Source of the DNA: Bactericera cockerelli
Taxonomy: Eukaryota > Arthropoda > Insecta > Hemiptera > Triozidae
Assembly (NCBI GenBank): GCA_024516035.1
Contig: CM044956.1
Span: forward strand, 52,112,436-52,176,435
Direction of reading: 5' to 3'
DNA length: 64,000 bases
Position 1 is the stretch's first letter. Every line of letters begins with the position of its first letter. A program made the position numbers and the translations under genes. The notes beneath the pieces were generated by a model that saw only the letters and a list, made by a program, of their open reading frames with translations, ran no database searches and was not told the DNA's origin. This document shows positions 9,701-16,389 of the stretch, one piece after another.

Positions 9701-11932
9701 TCACGCGCTAATAATAAACCAATTTAACTTTCAGGGTCACAATCTAATTCAACTGAAACTAGATAAAGACGTGCACAGCTTTGACAACCCCTTGTCTGCA
9801 TTCTTGCACCAGGAGTTCATTTTCTCCGTCAATATCGTGCAGCAGATTCATACTTCCCTAGCTGCCATCAGCAAAGTGATCCGCGGCACATCAGCAGCAG
9901 ACTCGGAAGTAACAAAGATTGCCAATGATATCATGCAACAGCAGGTAAATATGTACCTTCTCTCTCAATTTTGTATGATTAGTATACAGTTATATTTTAC
10001 ATTGGATTATTTTAAGAGAAACTTGGATATAAGAAAAAAAAATCAGGTAATTTTACCTCTCTAAGGGAAATTAACCTCTTTCTAAGAGAAACCTGGATAT
10101 ATAAAAGAAAAAAATTCCGGTTACTTAAGTTGTATTATATCCAGGTTCTACTATATTTATATTAACCCTGAATGGCAACTGTATCTCCTTGCAAACCAGA
10201 CTCCAGACAAGTGGCAGTCCCTGTGGGCGGGGTCCCAGAGTCCCCTGCTGTACATCCGCAGTGTCGTGGCGAGAGCAGGGGCCATCCACACCTGCTGCCA
10301 GAGTGCGGGATCCTTCTGGAAGTCTCCTGTGGATCTGTCCGGACTCTTTCACCCGGCAGCTTTTCTCAGCGTCCTGAAGCAACACACTGCGAGGTGAGTA
10401 CATTATCCCATAAAATATATAAAACCTGTTTGACTGCTGGAGTAAAGGGACTGGACTTTTCAGTCTTACCTCGGCAGTATATTCTATTCTATTCTATTCT
10501 ACTTGAGTGCACAACTACACATGGTCTAGCTAGAGGACGTTGAACAGGGAGAAGACCAGTGTCTCGCTATAAAATTATAAACAGATAACAGAATAGCCAA
10601 CTCGAATGGTACATACAATTTCCAAGGGTTTTGGCCTGACAGAGCTGGAATTTGATTAATTTTACGTCTCCCAGCGAGACAATAATGACTTATGGGGGAG
10701 GAAAAAATTGAAGACTGAATAAGGCCTGAACTAGGAAACAAGATTAGATTAACTAATCCTACACTATCACTTAACACGCCCTCTGGTGGGAATTTCAACC
10801 AATCACATCGCTTTTATATTAGCTGTTGAGTTAACAAATCCTAGATACTTAATGCTGCTTCATAATTCAGCACTTAGACAAGTGGAAAAGTTTGTAAAAC
10901 TAATACTTGATCTTTTCAGGCAGTATAAGGTACCCCTGGACGAACTATCAACTCGCACAGAATGGTCCAGTAAGAACCTATCATCGCATCAGATCTCAGT
11001 GACTATCATTGGTCTCCTCATTGAAGGGGCAGAGTTCCAAGGAGACAGACTAGTTGAGCTCAAGAAAGAGTCCCCTATTTGTACCGTAGCGCCACCACTG
11101 ATGTATTCTTATGTTCCCAAGGTGAGTAGTGTGGTGGTGGAAGGGATCTATTTTAGTTTTTTTTCTAGTAGACACTTCAATATTGAATAGAAATAAAAAA
11201 AATCAAGTATTGAAGTAAAACATCGATAGAATAGTGTAGATGGAATGTATAGTACACTATTCCATCGTTTTCTCGAACATGAAGGGATAATACTCGCTTT
11301 TTTTAGATGAGTGTTTCACAGCCTTTTTTATTTCGTAGCCGTGAAACAGGAGCTACTGTAGACGCTTGTGGTCTGTGTTGTAGCCTGCCCATCCCGTAGT
11401 AACCGTCCCCTCTGATGGGCGAGGAGTGAAACAATACTTCCCAATGAGGTGCTGGGTCAACACGAGTGCACCGGAAGGTATCAAACAATAAAATTGTAAC
11501 CAAATTAAGAATACAATTTTTTTTCGGCACGGGGGATCGAACCCGGGACCTTCCGCATGGCAAGCGAGTGCTTAACCACTGAGCTAATCGCGCACTTCAA
11601 CCTACAAGTGTGAAATGTTTACCATTAATATTGACGGAAACTATTGACTAGTGACAGTAAAATATTTTGCAGGTATTGACTTTTTGAAATTCCCTGTTCT
11701 TCTATGTGTGATTGGGTGACTCACTCATTCACTAGTGCTCATGCATATGTGTCCAAAATTTCTTGATCCTCAGACCGACTCTCACCTCGAAGCAAATGAA
11801 AAGCTGCAAGTGCCTCTGTACACATCTTCTTCCCGTGACGTCATCATAACAGAAGTGGATGTGCCGGTGTGGGGAGAGGAGGACAGGGACAAGTGGCTGC
11901 AGAGTGGGACAGCCCTGTATATCAAGCTTTAG
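550..11932 (+). CDS. DYNC2H1: Cytoplasmic dynein-2 heavy chain, C-terminal seven exons (partial gene)
   Basis: Seven exons join in phase: 550-765, 1475-1671, 7972-8181, 9735-9944, 10200-10393, 10920-11121 and 11774-11932. Each is bounded by AG and GT. Together they give 461 residues and a TAG stop at 11930-11932. The product is the retrograde motor of intraflagellar transport, working in cilia; in insects that means ciliated sensory neurons (Drosophila beethoven is the counterpart). Recognition rests on family-typical strings such as SLAWFHA-like LFTLAWFHALVQER, YIPQGWAKFYEF, WDFIHGLLSNAIYGGR, PKFFGLPENV, LAAISKVIRGT, DLSGLFHPAAFL and the terminal TEVDVPVWGEE..WLQSGTALYIKL. They come in the order seen in DYNC2H1 and not in axonemal or dynein-1 chains. 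The region covers the end of the AAA6/lid part and the C-terminal domain. The motor and N-terminal exons are outside the window. No frameshift or stop breaks these exons, so the gene looks intact. Confidence 0.95.
1475..1671 (+). CDS. DYNC2H1: DYNC2H1 exon
   Basis: The acceptor is TTTCACAG and the donor GGTAAGTAG. The first two bases AT complete Asp (G|AT) from the previous exon, giving DGIGDMKWDFIHG, which matches the family join. The exon ends in phase 0 after SSTNVG. The next intron is 6.3 kb and houses a nested gene and several transposons. Confidence 0.93.
1909..1914 (-). promoter_or_regulatory. Candidate poly(A) signal of the nested secreted gene
   Basis: AATAAA on the minus strand lies about 150 bases beyond the stop codon at 2063. 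It is the nearest canonical hexamer downstream. No transcript evidence is available. Confidence 0.4.
2063..2665 (-). CDS. Single-exon secreted protein nested in a DYNC2H1 intron
   Basis: An open frame of 200 codons on the strand opposite the host gene, with no intron. The second Met (codon 7, at 2647) is the more likely start. From there MKIVSTAIMCFCVVHFTDA makes a compact signal peptide; from the first Met the hydrophobic core is preceded by six extra residues. The mature part opens with an Asn-rich stretch (QNVTVQNVTVNKTV) and carries about seven N-glycosylation sequons. It continues with a long Val/Leu-rich segment (VGKVVRIVLRQLGGVVTVVLRLV and on to LSLVDDTGRFVVLDV), probably beta or amphipathic structure, then a basic Ser/Thr tail. 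There is a single Cys after the signal. I do not recognise the family. It is secreted by inference, and a flanking TATA box and initiator support a real gene. Confidence 0.7.
   Translation of the reverse strand: MSTHPIMKIVSTAIMCFCVVHFTDANFLDFDQNIQNVTVQNVTVNKTVTTITNTTGPILEKPANLSLESQGKPLQNPLQLNIGDRLNLSGLTSDVGKVVRIVLRQLGGVVTVVLRLVSGTVYEVAELVPRLLNILTPAVPTTLSLVDDTGRFVVLDVTQVRRLTLSTLDNVRRTTGQRCFSNSIEFGRDRTSWKNFTASI
2738..2777 (-). promoter_or_regulatory. Core promoter of the nested secreted gene (TATA and initiator)
   Basis: On the minus strand TATAAATA starts at 2777 and an arthropod-type initiator TCAGT sits at 2742-2738, with its A at 2740. The 37-base spacing is a little longer than the usual 30-32, so either the start site is slightly upstream of the initiator or one match is chance. 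It would give a 5' UTR of about 75-95 bases. Confidence 0.5.
2867..3686 (+). repeat. Dispersed non-coding repeat, family L, copy 1
   Basis: It starts in an A-run followed by CCAATTATGGACACAATACTTCC and ends at a hairpin (stem ACTTCCGA/TCGGAAGT) near 3645-3682. It is co-linear with 5147-5873 over its length, including GAGATATAAGCGTTTAAG, GATTTGCGCGTTACAAGGAA and a short CAGA-repeat. Poly(T) and poly(A) runs break it up. There is no coding capacity. The class is unknown. Confidence 0.7.
3864..5083. mobile_element. Non-autonomous DNA transposon P1 with reiterated ACCGGGTA motif
   Basis: The terminal inverted repeats read TAGGGGAAAGTTTGCTAAAACC on the left and the same with a few changes in reverse at 5054-5085. 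TA flanks both ends (3862-3863, 5084-5085), consistent with a TA target duplication. The motif ACCGGGTA, or its complement, occurs about nine times inside, in both orientations: near 3881, 3899, 4244, 4268, 4289, 4839, 4868, 4877, 4890 and 5058. No transposase frame is visible; the longest open frames are short and unrecognisable. The autonomous partner is unknown. Tc1/mariner or pogo is a guess from the TA. Confidence 0.7.
5147..5873 (+). repeat. Dispersed non-coding repeat, family L, copy 2
   Basis: Second copy of the repeat at 2867-3686, in the same orientation and less interrupted by homopolymers. It contains a GACAGACCGACAGA microsatellite patch near 5694-5745. The 3' hairpin ACTTCCGATTTC..GAAATTTCTCGGAAGT is intact at 5836-5872. 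Partial relatives lie at 31040-31290 and 40066-40145. Confidence 0.7.
6101..6209 (+). pseudogene. Retroelement C-terminal fragment (QRISIAIQRGNAASVLGTL type)
   Basis: The frame reads QRISIAIQRGNAASVLGTLL then about 15 residues to a TAA. The same peptide signature, with changes, appears at 6889-7104 (-), 8440-8505 (+), 16310-16385 (+) and 21040-21200 (-). I recall this signature from uncharacterised retroelement-borne proteins of invertebrates, but the exact family is inference. The rest of the open reading frame is missing. Confidence 0.5.
6889..7104 (-). pseudogene. Retroelement C-terminal fragment (second copy)
   Basis: The 71-residue frame ends in SGDTRAKSFLCQRISLAIQ..NAAAIGL, matching the pattern GDxR..FL.Qris.AIQ.gNA.s shared with the fragments at 6101, 16310 and 21040. 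There is no start or upstream domain. A poly(A)-like run lies at its 3' side (6880-6890 on the plus strand is T-rich). It is probably a 5'-truncated insertion. Confidence 0.5.
7236..7917. mobile_element. Non-autonomous DNA transposon P2 (TGAGGAGC termini)
   Basis: Inverted repeats of about 28 bases: TGAGGAGCGGTTAAGAAGAA.. at 7236 and its reverse complement ending at 7917. They are flanked by TA or ATAT in an AT-repeat, so the duplication length is ambiguous. The subterminal motif GAAGGGCCAT recurs inside near 7252, 7446, 7750, 7874 and 7890. It has no coding capacity. Its right end is 54 bases from the acceptor of the next dynein exon, next to a poly(A) run. Confidence 0.75.
7972..8181 (+). 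CDS. DYNC2H1: DYNC2H1 exon
   Basis: The acceptor is TTCAATTCCAG and the donor GGTAGGG. Seventy codons in phase 0: DYIKVIQSLSESDPPKFFGL through ILNLWKKINQ. The PKFFGLPENVNRS block is typical of dynein-2. Confidence 0.93.
8440..8505 (+). pseudogene. Short retroelement fragment (IQMGNAASIAGSF)
   Basis: GACGGGGAATGCAGC-type sequence reads IQMGNAASIAGSFPL, close to the fragment at 16310. It lies immediately upstream of a family B SINE. Only this patch survives. Confidence 0.4.
8526..8822 (+). repeat. tRNA-derived SINE, family B, copy 1
   Basis: A box-like GTGGCAGAGCGAGTTAGCGC and B box GGGTTCGATTCCCAGC, then a body (CTGCTCTGTACTTGGATG.., TCCACTCATACCTCGTGAGG..) and a 3' tail of ATT repeats. Near-identical copies lie at 13735-14021 (-), 46346-46661 (+) and 53697-54003 (+). 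Confidence 0.85.
8852..8980. mobile_element. Harbinger-like MITE with TTA target duplication
   Basis: A 129-base element beginning GGGCGGAATTCATAGA and ending TCTATTAATTTCGCCC. It is flanked by TTA at 8849-8851 and 8981-8983. GGGC ends with a 3-base TTA duplication are the signature of PIF/Harbinger elements. It sits in the dynein intron 8182-9734. Confidence 0.7.
9189..9290 (+). repeat. 5S-rRNA-like SINE, fragment (family D, copy 1)
   Basis: TAGCTAGCGTCGATTGCAT..GGATCACC..AAGTTAAGCAACATTCAG..GAGG follows the order of 5S rRNA, including the internal promoter box AGTTAAGCAACAT. It aligns by eye with the fuller copies at 15309 and 45979. It is truncated, with no poly(A). Confidence 0.6.
9421..9710 (-). 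repeat. tRNA-derived SINE, family C, copy 1
   Basis: On the minus strand the head is a degenerate tRNA (GCGCGTGATTAGCTTAGTGG.., B box GGTCCCGTGTTTGATC), followed by a body ending in GTTTCATGGCTACGAAC. Better copies are at 11304-11597, 48253-48547 and the split copy 53548-54158. Confidence 0.8.
9735..9944 (+). CDS. DYNC2H1: DYNC2H1 exon
   Basis: The acceptor is CTTTCAG and the donor GGTAAAT. Seventy codons in phase 0: GHNLIQLKLDKDVHSFDNPL through IANDIMQQQ. LAAISKVIRGTS is a family-typical block. Confidence 0.93.
10200..10393 (+). CDS. DYNC2H1: DYNC2H1 exon
   Basis: The acceptor is AAACCAG at 10199; a second AG seven bases on would break the frame. The donor is GGTGAGTA at 10394. Reads TPDKWQSLWAGSQSPLLYIR through FLSVLKQHTA and ends in phase 2 (AG|G, Arg). 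DLSGLFHPAAFL matches the dynein C-terminal domain. Confidence 0.9.
10480..10503. repeat. (ATTCT)n microsatellite
   Basis: About five uninterrupted pentamers, in the dynein intron 10394-10919. Confidence 0.8.
10920..11121 (+). CDS. DYNC2H1: DYNC2H1 exon
   Basis: The acceptor is CTTTTCAG and the donor GGTGAGTAG. The first base completes Arg, then QYKVPLDELSTRTEW through TVAPPLMYSYVPK, phase 0. ISVTIIGLLIEGAEFQGDRL matches the C-terminal barrel of dynein heavy chains. Confidence 0.92.
11304..11597 (-). repeat. tRNA-derived SINE, family C, copy 2
   Basis: The best-preserved tRNA-like head of the family is at 11527-11597 on the minus strand: GCGCGATTAGCTCAGTGGTT and CCCGGGTTCGATCCCCC. The body runs to the T-rich 11304 end. 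It lies in the last dynein intron. Confidence 0.85.
11774..11932 (+). CDS. DYNC2H1: DYNC2H1 terminal exon
   Basis: The acceptor is GATCCTCAG. Fifty-two codons then TAG at 11930-11932. The end ..VDVPVWGEEDRDKWLQSGTALYIKL matches the conserved C-terminus of dynein-2. The last 16 codons have been duplicated downstream (see 11886-12140). Confidence 0.94.
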   Translation, partial: TDSHLEANEKLQVPLYTSSSRDVIITEVDVPVWGEEDRDKWLQSGTALYIKL

Positions 11933-12140
11933 GTTATCTGTTTCCTTGGGGTCCATATCAGGGACAAGTGACTTCAGAGTGGAACAGCCCTGTATATCAA
12001 GCTTTAGGTTACCTGTTTCCTTGGGGGATATACAGAGTATACTAAGCTTTTGGTTAAGTGTTTCCTTGGGGTCCAGATGAGAGACAAGTGACTGCAGATT
12101 CTGACAGCTCTGTATATTAAACTTTTGGTTACCTGTCTTC
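11886..12140. repeat. Imperfect tandem repeat spanning the dynein stop codon and 3' UTR
   Basis: GGGACAAGTGGCTGCAGAGTGG starts at 11886, recurs at 11961 (75 bases on) and at 12081, with a 45-base remnant unit between. Each unit runs through the equivalent of the stop codon (CAAGCTTTAGGTT) and on into GTTTCCTTGGGGTCCA. The first unit is coding; the others lie in the 3' UTR. Confidence 0.85.
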
Positions 12141-12295
12141 TTGTGGTCTAGCTTTTCATTCACAAGTTCATTCAAACCACATGACCACTATCAATCCCTG
12201 GAGGACCGATAAAGTTAGAAACTTTAAACCAAAAAATCATTCTATATGAACCCTGCACTTAGTTTTTTTCAGCGCTACTCAGCGTCTGGAAAAGA

Positions 12296-12301
12296 AATAA
12301 A
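12296..12301 (+). promoter_or_regulatory. DYNC2H1: Candidate poly(A) signal of DYNC2H1
   Basis: First AATAAA downstream of the stop, 364 bases on, beyond the tandem repeat. No transcript support. Confidence 0.45.
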
Positions 12302-12534
12302 TAGGGATACGGGAAAACAAGTAGGTGTGCCGATCTTGTTTTAGATGTAAACTATGTCAATATGTTGGAAAAATCGGATGAAATTGAAAAATTCAACTAT
12401 GGAATTTTTTAATTAGGAAAAAGATATAAAGAAAATTGGATCCGGTAATTGGCAAACAACTGCCCAAGCTAGAAGTATCTTGAAGAATTTACTGTTGATT
12501 TACCTATCAGAATGATTAAATGTATAAAGAGGCT

Positions 12535-12690
12535 ACCGACCTTAGTAGCTTGATGGACAAGGCCGCGGACTAGTAACCTGGAGGTCGGTGGTTCAAGTCC
12601 CGGTTTCAGCGTAGATTTAGTAAAGCGAGTTTGAGTAGTTGTGATATCACGAAAGTGCTTTACACAAATTTGATATTTTTTTATGTTTAA
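12535..12690 (+). repeat. tRNA-derived SINE, family F, copy 1
   Basis: A pseudo-tRNA head with A box TAGTAGCTTGATGG and B box GGTGGTTCAAGTCCC, then a body with GTTGTGATATCACGA. Related copies on the minus strand are at 21345-21452 and 50755-50888, with a weak one at 54684. Confidence 0.75.
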
Positions 12691-12699
12691 AGCGGCTAC

Positions 12700-13730
12700 A
12701 TCCATTTAGGTTTGAAAAAGTTGATTATTATTTTAAGAACCATAATAATTATAGTAGCAATATCGAATCATCTAACAAATGCAAATAGACTATATTCACA
12801 CAACGTTCTGTTTTCCTTTTGTTTGAGTTGTATTTCTTTTAATTCCAAACTTTTCTTGATTCAGTCTTATTTTTCAATCAAGACTTGTTAGTTCTTCGTC
12901 TGAATCGTAAAGCAATGCTTCTCACAGAAATACCTATCTCACGGTGGAGGAAGTATTATATGGACGCTCAGATTCTATGTCTAGGCTCCTGCCATGTTCA
13001 ATGATTCTTTCTATTTTGGTTTCAAGGTCCTCCTGGTATTAATTTATTTAGGATGAGAGCTTTACCTTCCAGTAGCTGAGAATTGGAAATGACAATCTCA
13101 CGTTTTCATAAATTGATAAGCAGATTTTTTTGTCGAATAATTTGTCCAAAACGAGGATTGAACTCAAGACATGGGCAGTAGTTATAACCGTTACATCACG
13201 GAAGATGGCACATGTAAACTCACAAGTCAAACTGTTTATGAAGAAGTATGTAGAATCGAAACCAACTCCCTTGTTTTTCTTTTTGGGTAATTCCTTTTTT
13301 GTTACGAAATAGCCCGACAATTTTCCTCGTTCATTAGTTCTTGTTCATTTACTGTAGAATCGTTAGCACCTTGTAATAGTCTGGCATGTTCAGCGGTTCT
13401 ATCTCGACACCAACTAGTTCAGGTTTGTGATTTGTGACTCTACTAGTCTGGAGCAAGTGAGTGCAATGAGGACCGACAGACCACTCTCGCCTTTGGATGC
13501 AAGGGGGTATGTGGCGAGTTATGACGCTTTCTCTAGCATAATAATATCGTGTCCGTCTGCCGCAGGCCTAAGCTAACAAGGTCTGTGTCCGGACAAGGTG
13601 TGGGCTCCATTAGGAGTCACATTACCAACACTGAGTGAATTACAGCAAGTGCTCTACAGTTAAGTCCTATATAAAATATCTGGAAGGTATGTGATATAGT
13701 TAAGAGACATTGCGTGTGAAAAAGATAAAA
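12700..13730. other. Intergenic, no gene seen
   Basis: AT-rich sequence between the dynein 3' end and a SINE. A few frames of 60-90 codons overlap each other on both strands and have no recognisable content or splice context. A (TAAA)n patch marks the boundary with the SINE. Confidence 0.5.
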
Positions 13731-13734
13731 AATA

Positions 13735-14021
13735 AATAAATAAATGTGTTTTCTTTGTGTTATTTTATATCACAATTTCAGTGGGTAGCGCAGAATTATA
13801 GGACTTTTCCATATCTTTATTATCCTTATATCTTATTTTTGCCTATAATTCCGCCACTGGTCGCTGCTCACATGAAAGCAGCTACTCATTTTTCCTCACG
13901 AGGTATGAAAAGACCCCGAACAACCAAGTACAGAGCAGAAAAAATCCTAACCCGCCGGGGATCGAACCCAGGTCACCGTGTGTGCAATGCCTAGCGCGCT
14001 AACTCACTCTGCCACGGTGAG
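13735..14021 (-). repeat. tRNA-derived SINE, family B, copy 2
   Basis: The tRNA-like head is at 13950-14021 on the minus strand. The body and an (ATTT)n-type tail run down to 13735. Same layout as 8526-8822. Confidence 0.85.
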
Positions 14022-14205
14022 ACGAGGTATTTCCAGAAATCTTGTTGACATGCAAATATGCATCCTTAGGGAAATCTAGCTATATAAAAGATTCATAATT
14101 ACTCATGTTATGGGGGTAACATTTTCAAAAAATGACCTTTTTAATATATCTCTTACGTGTAGGTGCCTACATAGACGAAATTTCGCGTACAATTTCAGAC
14201 AATAT

Positions 14206-14211
14206 TTTATT
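14206..14211 (-). promoter_or_regulatory. AATAAA overlapping the stop codon of the membrane protein gene
   Basis: On the minus strand the last codons read GAA TAA, then AAT, so AATAAA includes the stop codon TAA. If used, it would leave a 3' UTR of only 10-30 bases. Confidence 0.45.
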
Positions 14212-14695
14212 CCGTTTTATTTTCAGTTTCCTCTTTTTCTTCAGGTTCTTTATTATCTTCTCCGTCCTTTTCTTCTTTGTTTCCACCTGCAAGATCATTA
14301 TTACCTTCCGTTTCGTTGTTAGCTACTTCATTGCCCTCTTTTATTGGAGTGTCAGTATCAGTAACAGGGTTTTCTTTGCCTTTAACATTTTCTGTACCAT
14401 CACCATCGTTTTTATCGTTTGAAGACTTGTCATTTGTGTTTGGTGGAGTTGAATACCTTTGTATTAACCATCTTATAAAGTAATAAATGGCTACTAAGAC
14501 AGCAAGCGTGATGAGTAAATAAATTAAACATGTACAAATGTTGTTTTCTTTGTCTGGATAAGAAACGGTAGTTATCAGATCTTTTCCTGTGTTGTAAATA
14601 TCGATTTTTACTTTCATGCCCGGAGGAATTGGTGGAATTTCACAAAGTGCTATCGACAAGGCCTCTAGTGTTCTGCTGGGACATACTGTTGCCAT
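14207..14695 (-). CDS. Small single-pass membrane protein with acidic tail
   Basis: 162 codons, unrecognised. Residues 1-50 are a mixed N-terminal part (MATVCPSRTLEALSIALCEI..PPIPPGMKV..). Residues about 54-77 form one strong membrane span (CLIYLLITLAVLVAIYYFIR, with two Cys at its start). The rest is a highly charged, low-complexity Glu/Asn/Lys/Asp tail (DKNDGDGTENVKG.., EEKDGEDNKEPEEKEETENK). There is no signal peptide, so the N-terminus could be on either side of the membrane. No intron is visible. Upstream sequence shows no clear TATA box. The long frame, the single clean span and the adjacent poly(A) hexamer argue that it is real, but an upstream exon cannot be excluded. Confidence 0.6.
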   Translation of the reverse strand: MATVCPSRTLEALSIALCEIPPIPPGMKVKIDIYNTGKDLITTVSYPDKENNICTCLIYLLITLAVLVAIYYFIRWLIQRYSTPPNTNDKSSNDKNDGDGTENVKGKENPVTDTDTPIKEGNEVANNETEGNNDLAGGNKEEKDGEDNKEPEEKEETENKTE

Positions 14696-14882
14696 GTTGA
14701 TTTTTCTGTGATATGTGCTATCAAATAGGATGGATGAACTATGTCTTATTTTGTCTTATACATGAAGTAGTTTTTGTTTAATGTTAGGTGTAAATATGTA
14801 TCTTTTTTGTGTTAGTTTTGTAAAGTGTTCGTTCTGTGTTAGATTTGTGTGTCTAGCTGTTAGATGATAGTGTTTACTAGAA

Positions 14883-15161
14883 TTATTTCTGTTTAGCTAA
14901 AAGGTGGCCAGGATAAAGTGAGAGTATCTCGGTAAGAATTTCAAATGTCCCATTAGAATTAGTTGTTGTGTTTGTAACCAGCATGGTTACAGCTAAGGAG
15001 AGTGATGGTCTCCCGACAACGATAAAAAAATTGCTGGTCCTGAACCACATGTTTCTAACCATCGCATCGTGAGAACTTGGGCTTTTTCTATAAAAGGCAT
15101 TCCCTTGGGAAAAACTGCAAGCTAGTCTGAGGGTTGATTGTTCTGTTTTCATGAGACGCAT
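14883..15161 (-). CDS. Unrecognised open frame, doubtful
   Basis: 92 codons just upstream of and co-oriented with the membrane-protein gene. The middle (NFFIVVGRPSLSLAVTMLV) is hydrophobic and the end has several Asn-Thr sequons. No family is recognised and no promoter or splice sites decide it. It could be a small gene, an exon or chance. Confidence 0.2.
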   Translation of the reverse strand: MRLMKTEQSTLRLACSFSQGNAFYRKSPSSHDAMVRNMWFRTSNFFIVVGRPSLSLAVTMLVTNTTTNSNGTFEILTEILSLYPGHLLAKQK

Positions 15162-15308
15162 ATCTTAAATATTTTTGGATAGGTATACGAAATAAATACT
15201 AGCTAAATGCCATTGGTATCCTATCTTGTAGCAGGTCGGTAAAAATTAATTAACATGGTTAATAAAGGTATTGCACTACTCGTAGTTTCTTTTTTTAAAG
15301 ATCCCCTT

Positions 15309-15572
15309 AGCCAGCGTCGATGGCATGTTGAATACACCGGTTCCCTTCAGAACACCGAAGTTAAGCGACATCCAGCGAGGTTAAGACTTGCATGGGTGAC
15401 CATTCAAATTCTAATTCTCGTGACGCTGGCTCTTCCCGGCCCCACTCAGGCTGGGTGAGGTCAATGTGAGTAGCAGGTTTGTGAGTTTCCTGCGAATGGA
15501 GGGTAAAACCCCCGTCGTGATATGACCATGGCAGTTGAAAGCGACGTTAAACCCCACTTAAAAAAAAAAAAA
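15309..15572 (+). repeat. 5S-rRNA-derived SINE with target duplication and poly(A) (family D, copy 2)
   Basis: The 5' part AGCCAGCGTCGATGGCATGT..ACACCGAAGTTAAGCGACAT..GCATGGGTGACC follows 5S rRNA through its internal promoter boxes. Then comes an unrelated body (GGTTTGTGAGTTTCCTGCG.., GGGTAAAACCCCCGTCG..) and a 13-base poly(A). It is flanked by a 12-base direct repeat, AAAGATCCCCTT, at 15297-15308 and 15570-15581. This is the most complete copy in the window. Confidence 0.85.
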
Positions 15573-15584
15573 GATCCCCTTTAC

Positions 15585-16305
15585 CCTCCTGTCAATGTGG
15601 CGAGATCTTAACTGTCCTTCACAATTATCTTGTCCTATTTTGTCAGTAACATACATCCGTGCCTCCCTACCTGCTCCCCCGGCACTGACCAACAGTATCG
15701 AAAGCGTCAATTCTCAGTTTCAATACCTGAAAGCTATCAGACTCTACAATATAATGTAACTTATCTAGGGAATCGGAGCGAACGACCCATCTGTCGAAAA
15801 AGTTAAAGTTTATGTGGGGGATAGAAAAGGAGGTACCCATTTCAAAAATTAAAAAAAAAATCCTACTATGTACTAGGTCTTGAGCTCTAAATATGCGGTT
15901 TTTGTTTGGCTGTTGAGAACTCAGTGTTATATGACAGAAGAAACTTTTGAATCACCCTATGGACTGGTGGATAAGAGCATTATGATCTCATAATCTACTT
16001 GTTTCTAACTAGTTCGTATAATTTCTCGGATTTTGCACCGGGTACTTCAATATTGGAGTTCTGTGATTTGGCGCGTGCATAGTTGGACTGATTGTTCATT
16101 AGGAAACCATGTATTCATACAGGGTCATGGAGTGACGGTTGTCAGTCCTGGATTATGTTGGAACGAAATGCGTCGATGTAAACGGTGCCGGCGTATAATA
16201 GGTTTTAATGTCCAAACTTCAAATGATCAACTGTTACATTACCATATTTTCAGATAAAATTTAATATTTACTATTCCGTTATAGAATTTTAAAACCACCC
16301 CAGTA
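15585..16305. other. Intergenic, no gene seen
   Basis: Unique-looking AT-rich sequence after the 5S-like SINE. A 74-codon frame at 16033-16257 has no recognisable features. Confidence 0.4.
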
Positions 16306-16309
16306 GAAT

Positions 16310-16385
16310 TTGAGCCTGGTCATTCAGACGGGCAATGCAGCAAGCATTGCGGGCTTATTCCCTTTCACAAATTCTGTGAATCAAG
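16310..16385 (+). pseudogene. Short retroelement fragment (IQTGNAASIAGLF)
   Basis: Reads IQTGNAASIAGLFPFTNSVN, a relative of the patch at 8440-8505 and of the longer fragments at 6101 and 21040. No flanking coding sequence survives. Confidence 0.4.
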
Positions 16386-16389
16386 TGTT

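Noticed and set aside
10125..10403. Minus-strand frame over a dynein exon
   Set aside because: A shadow of the exon 10200-10393, which matches the family on the plus strand.
11732..12175. 147-codon minus-strand frame
   Set aside because: It is the reverse of the dynein terminal exon and its tandem duplicates; the plus strand is clearly the coding one.
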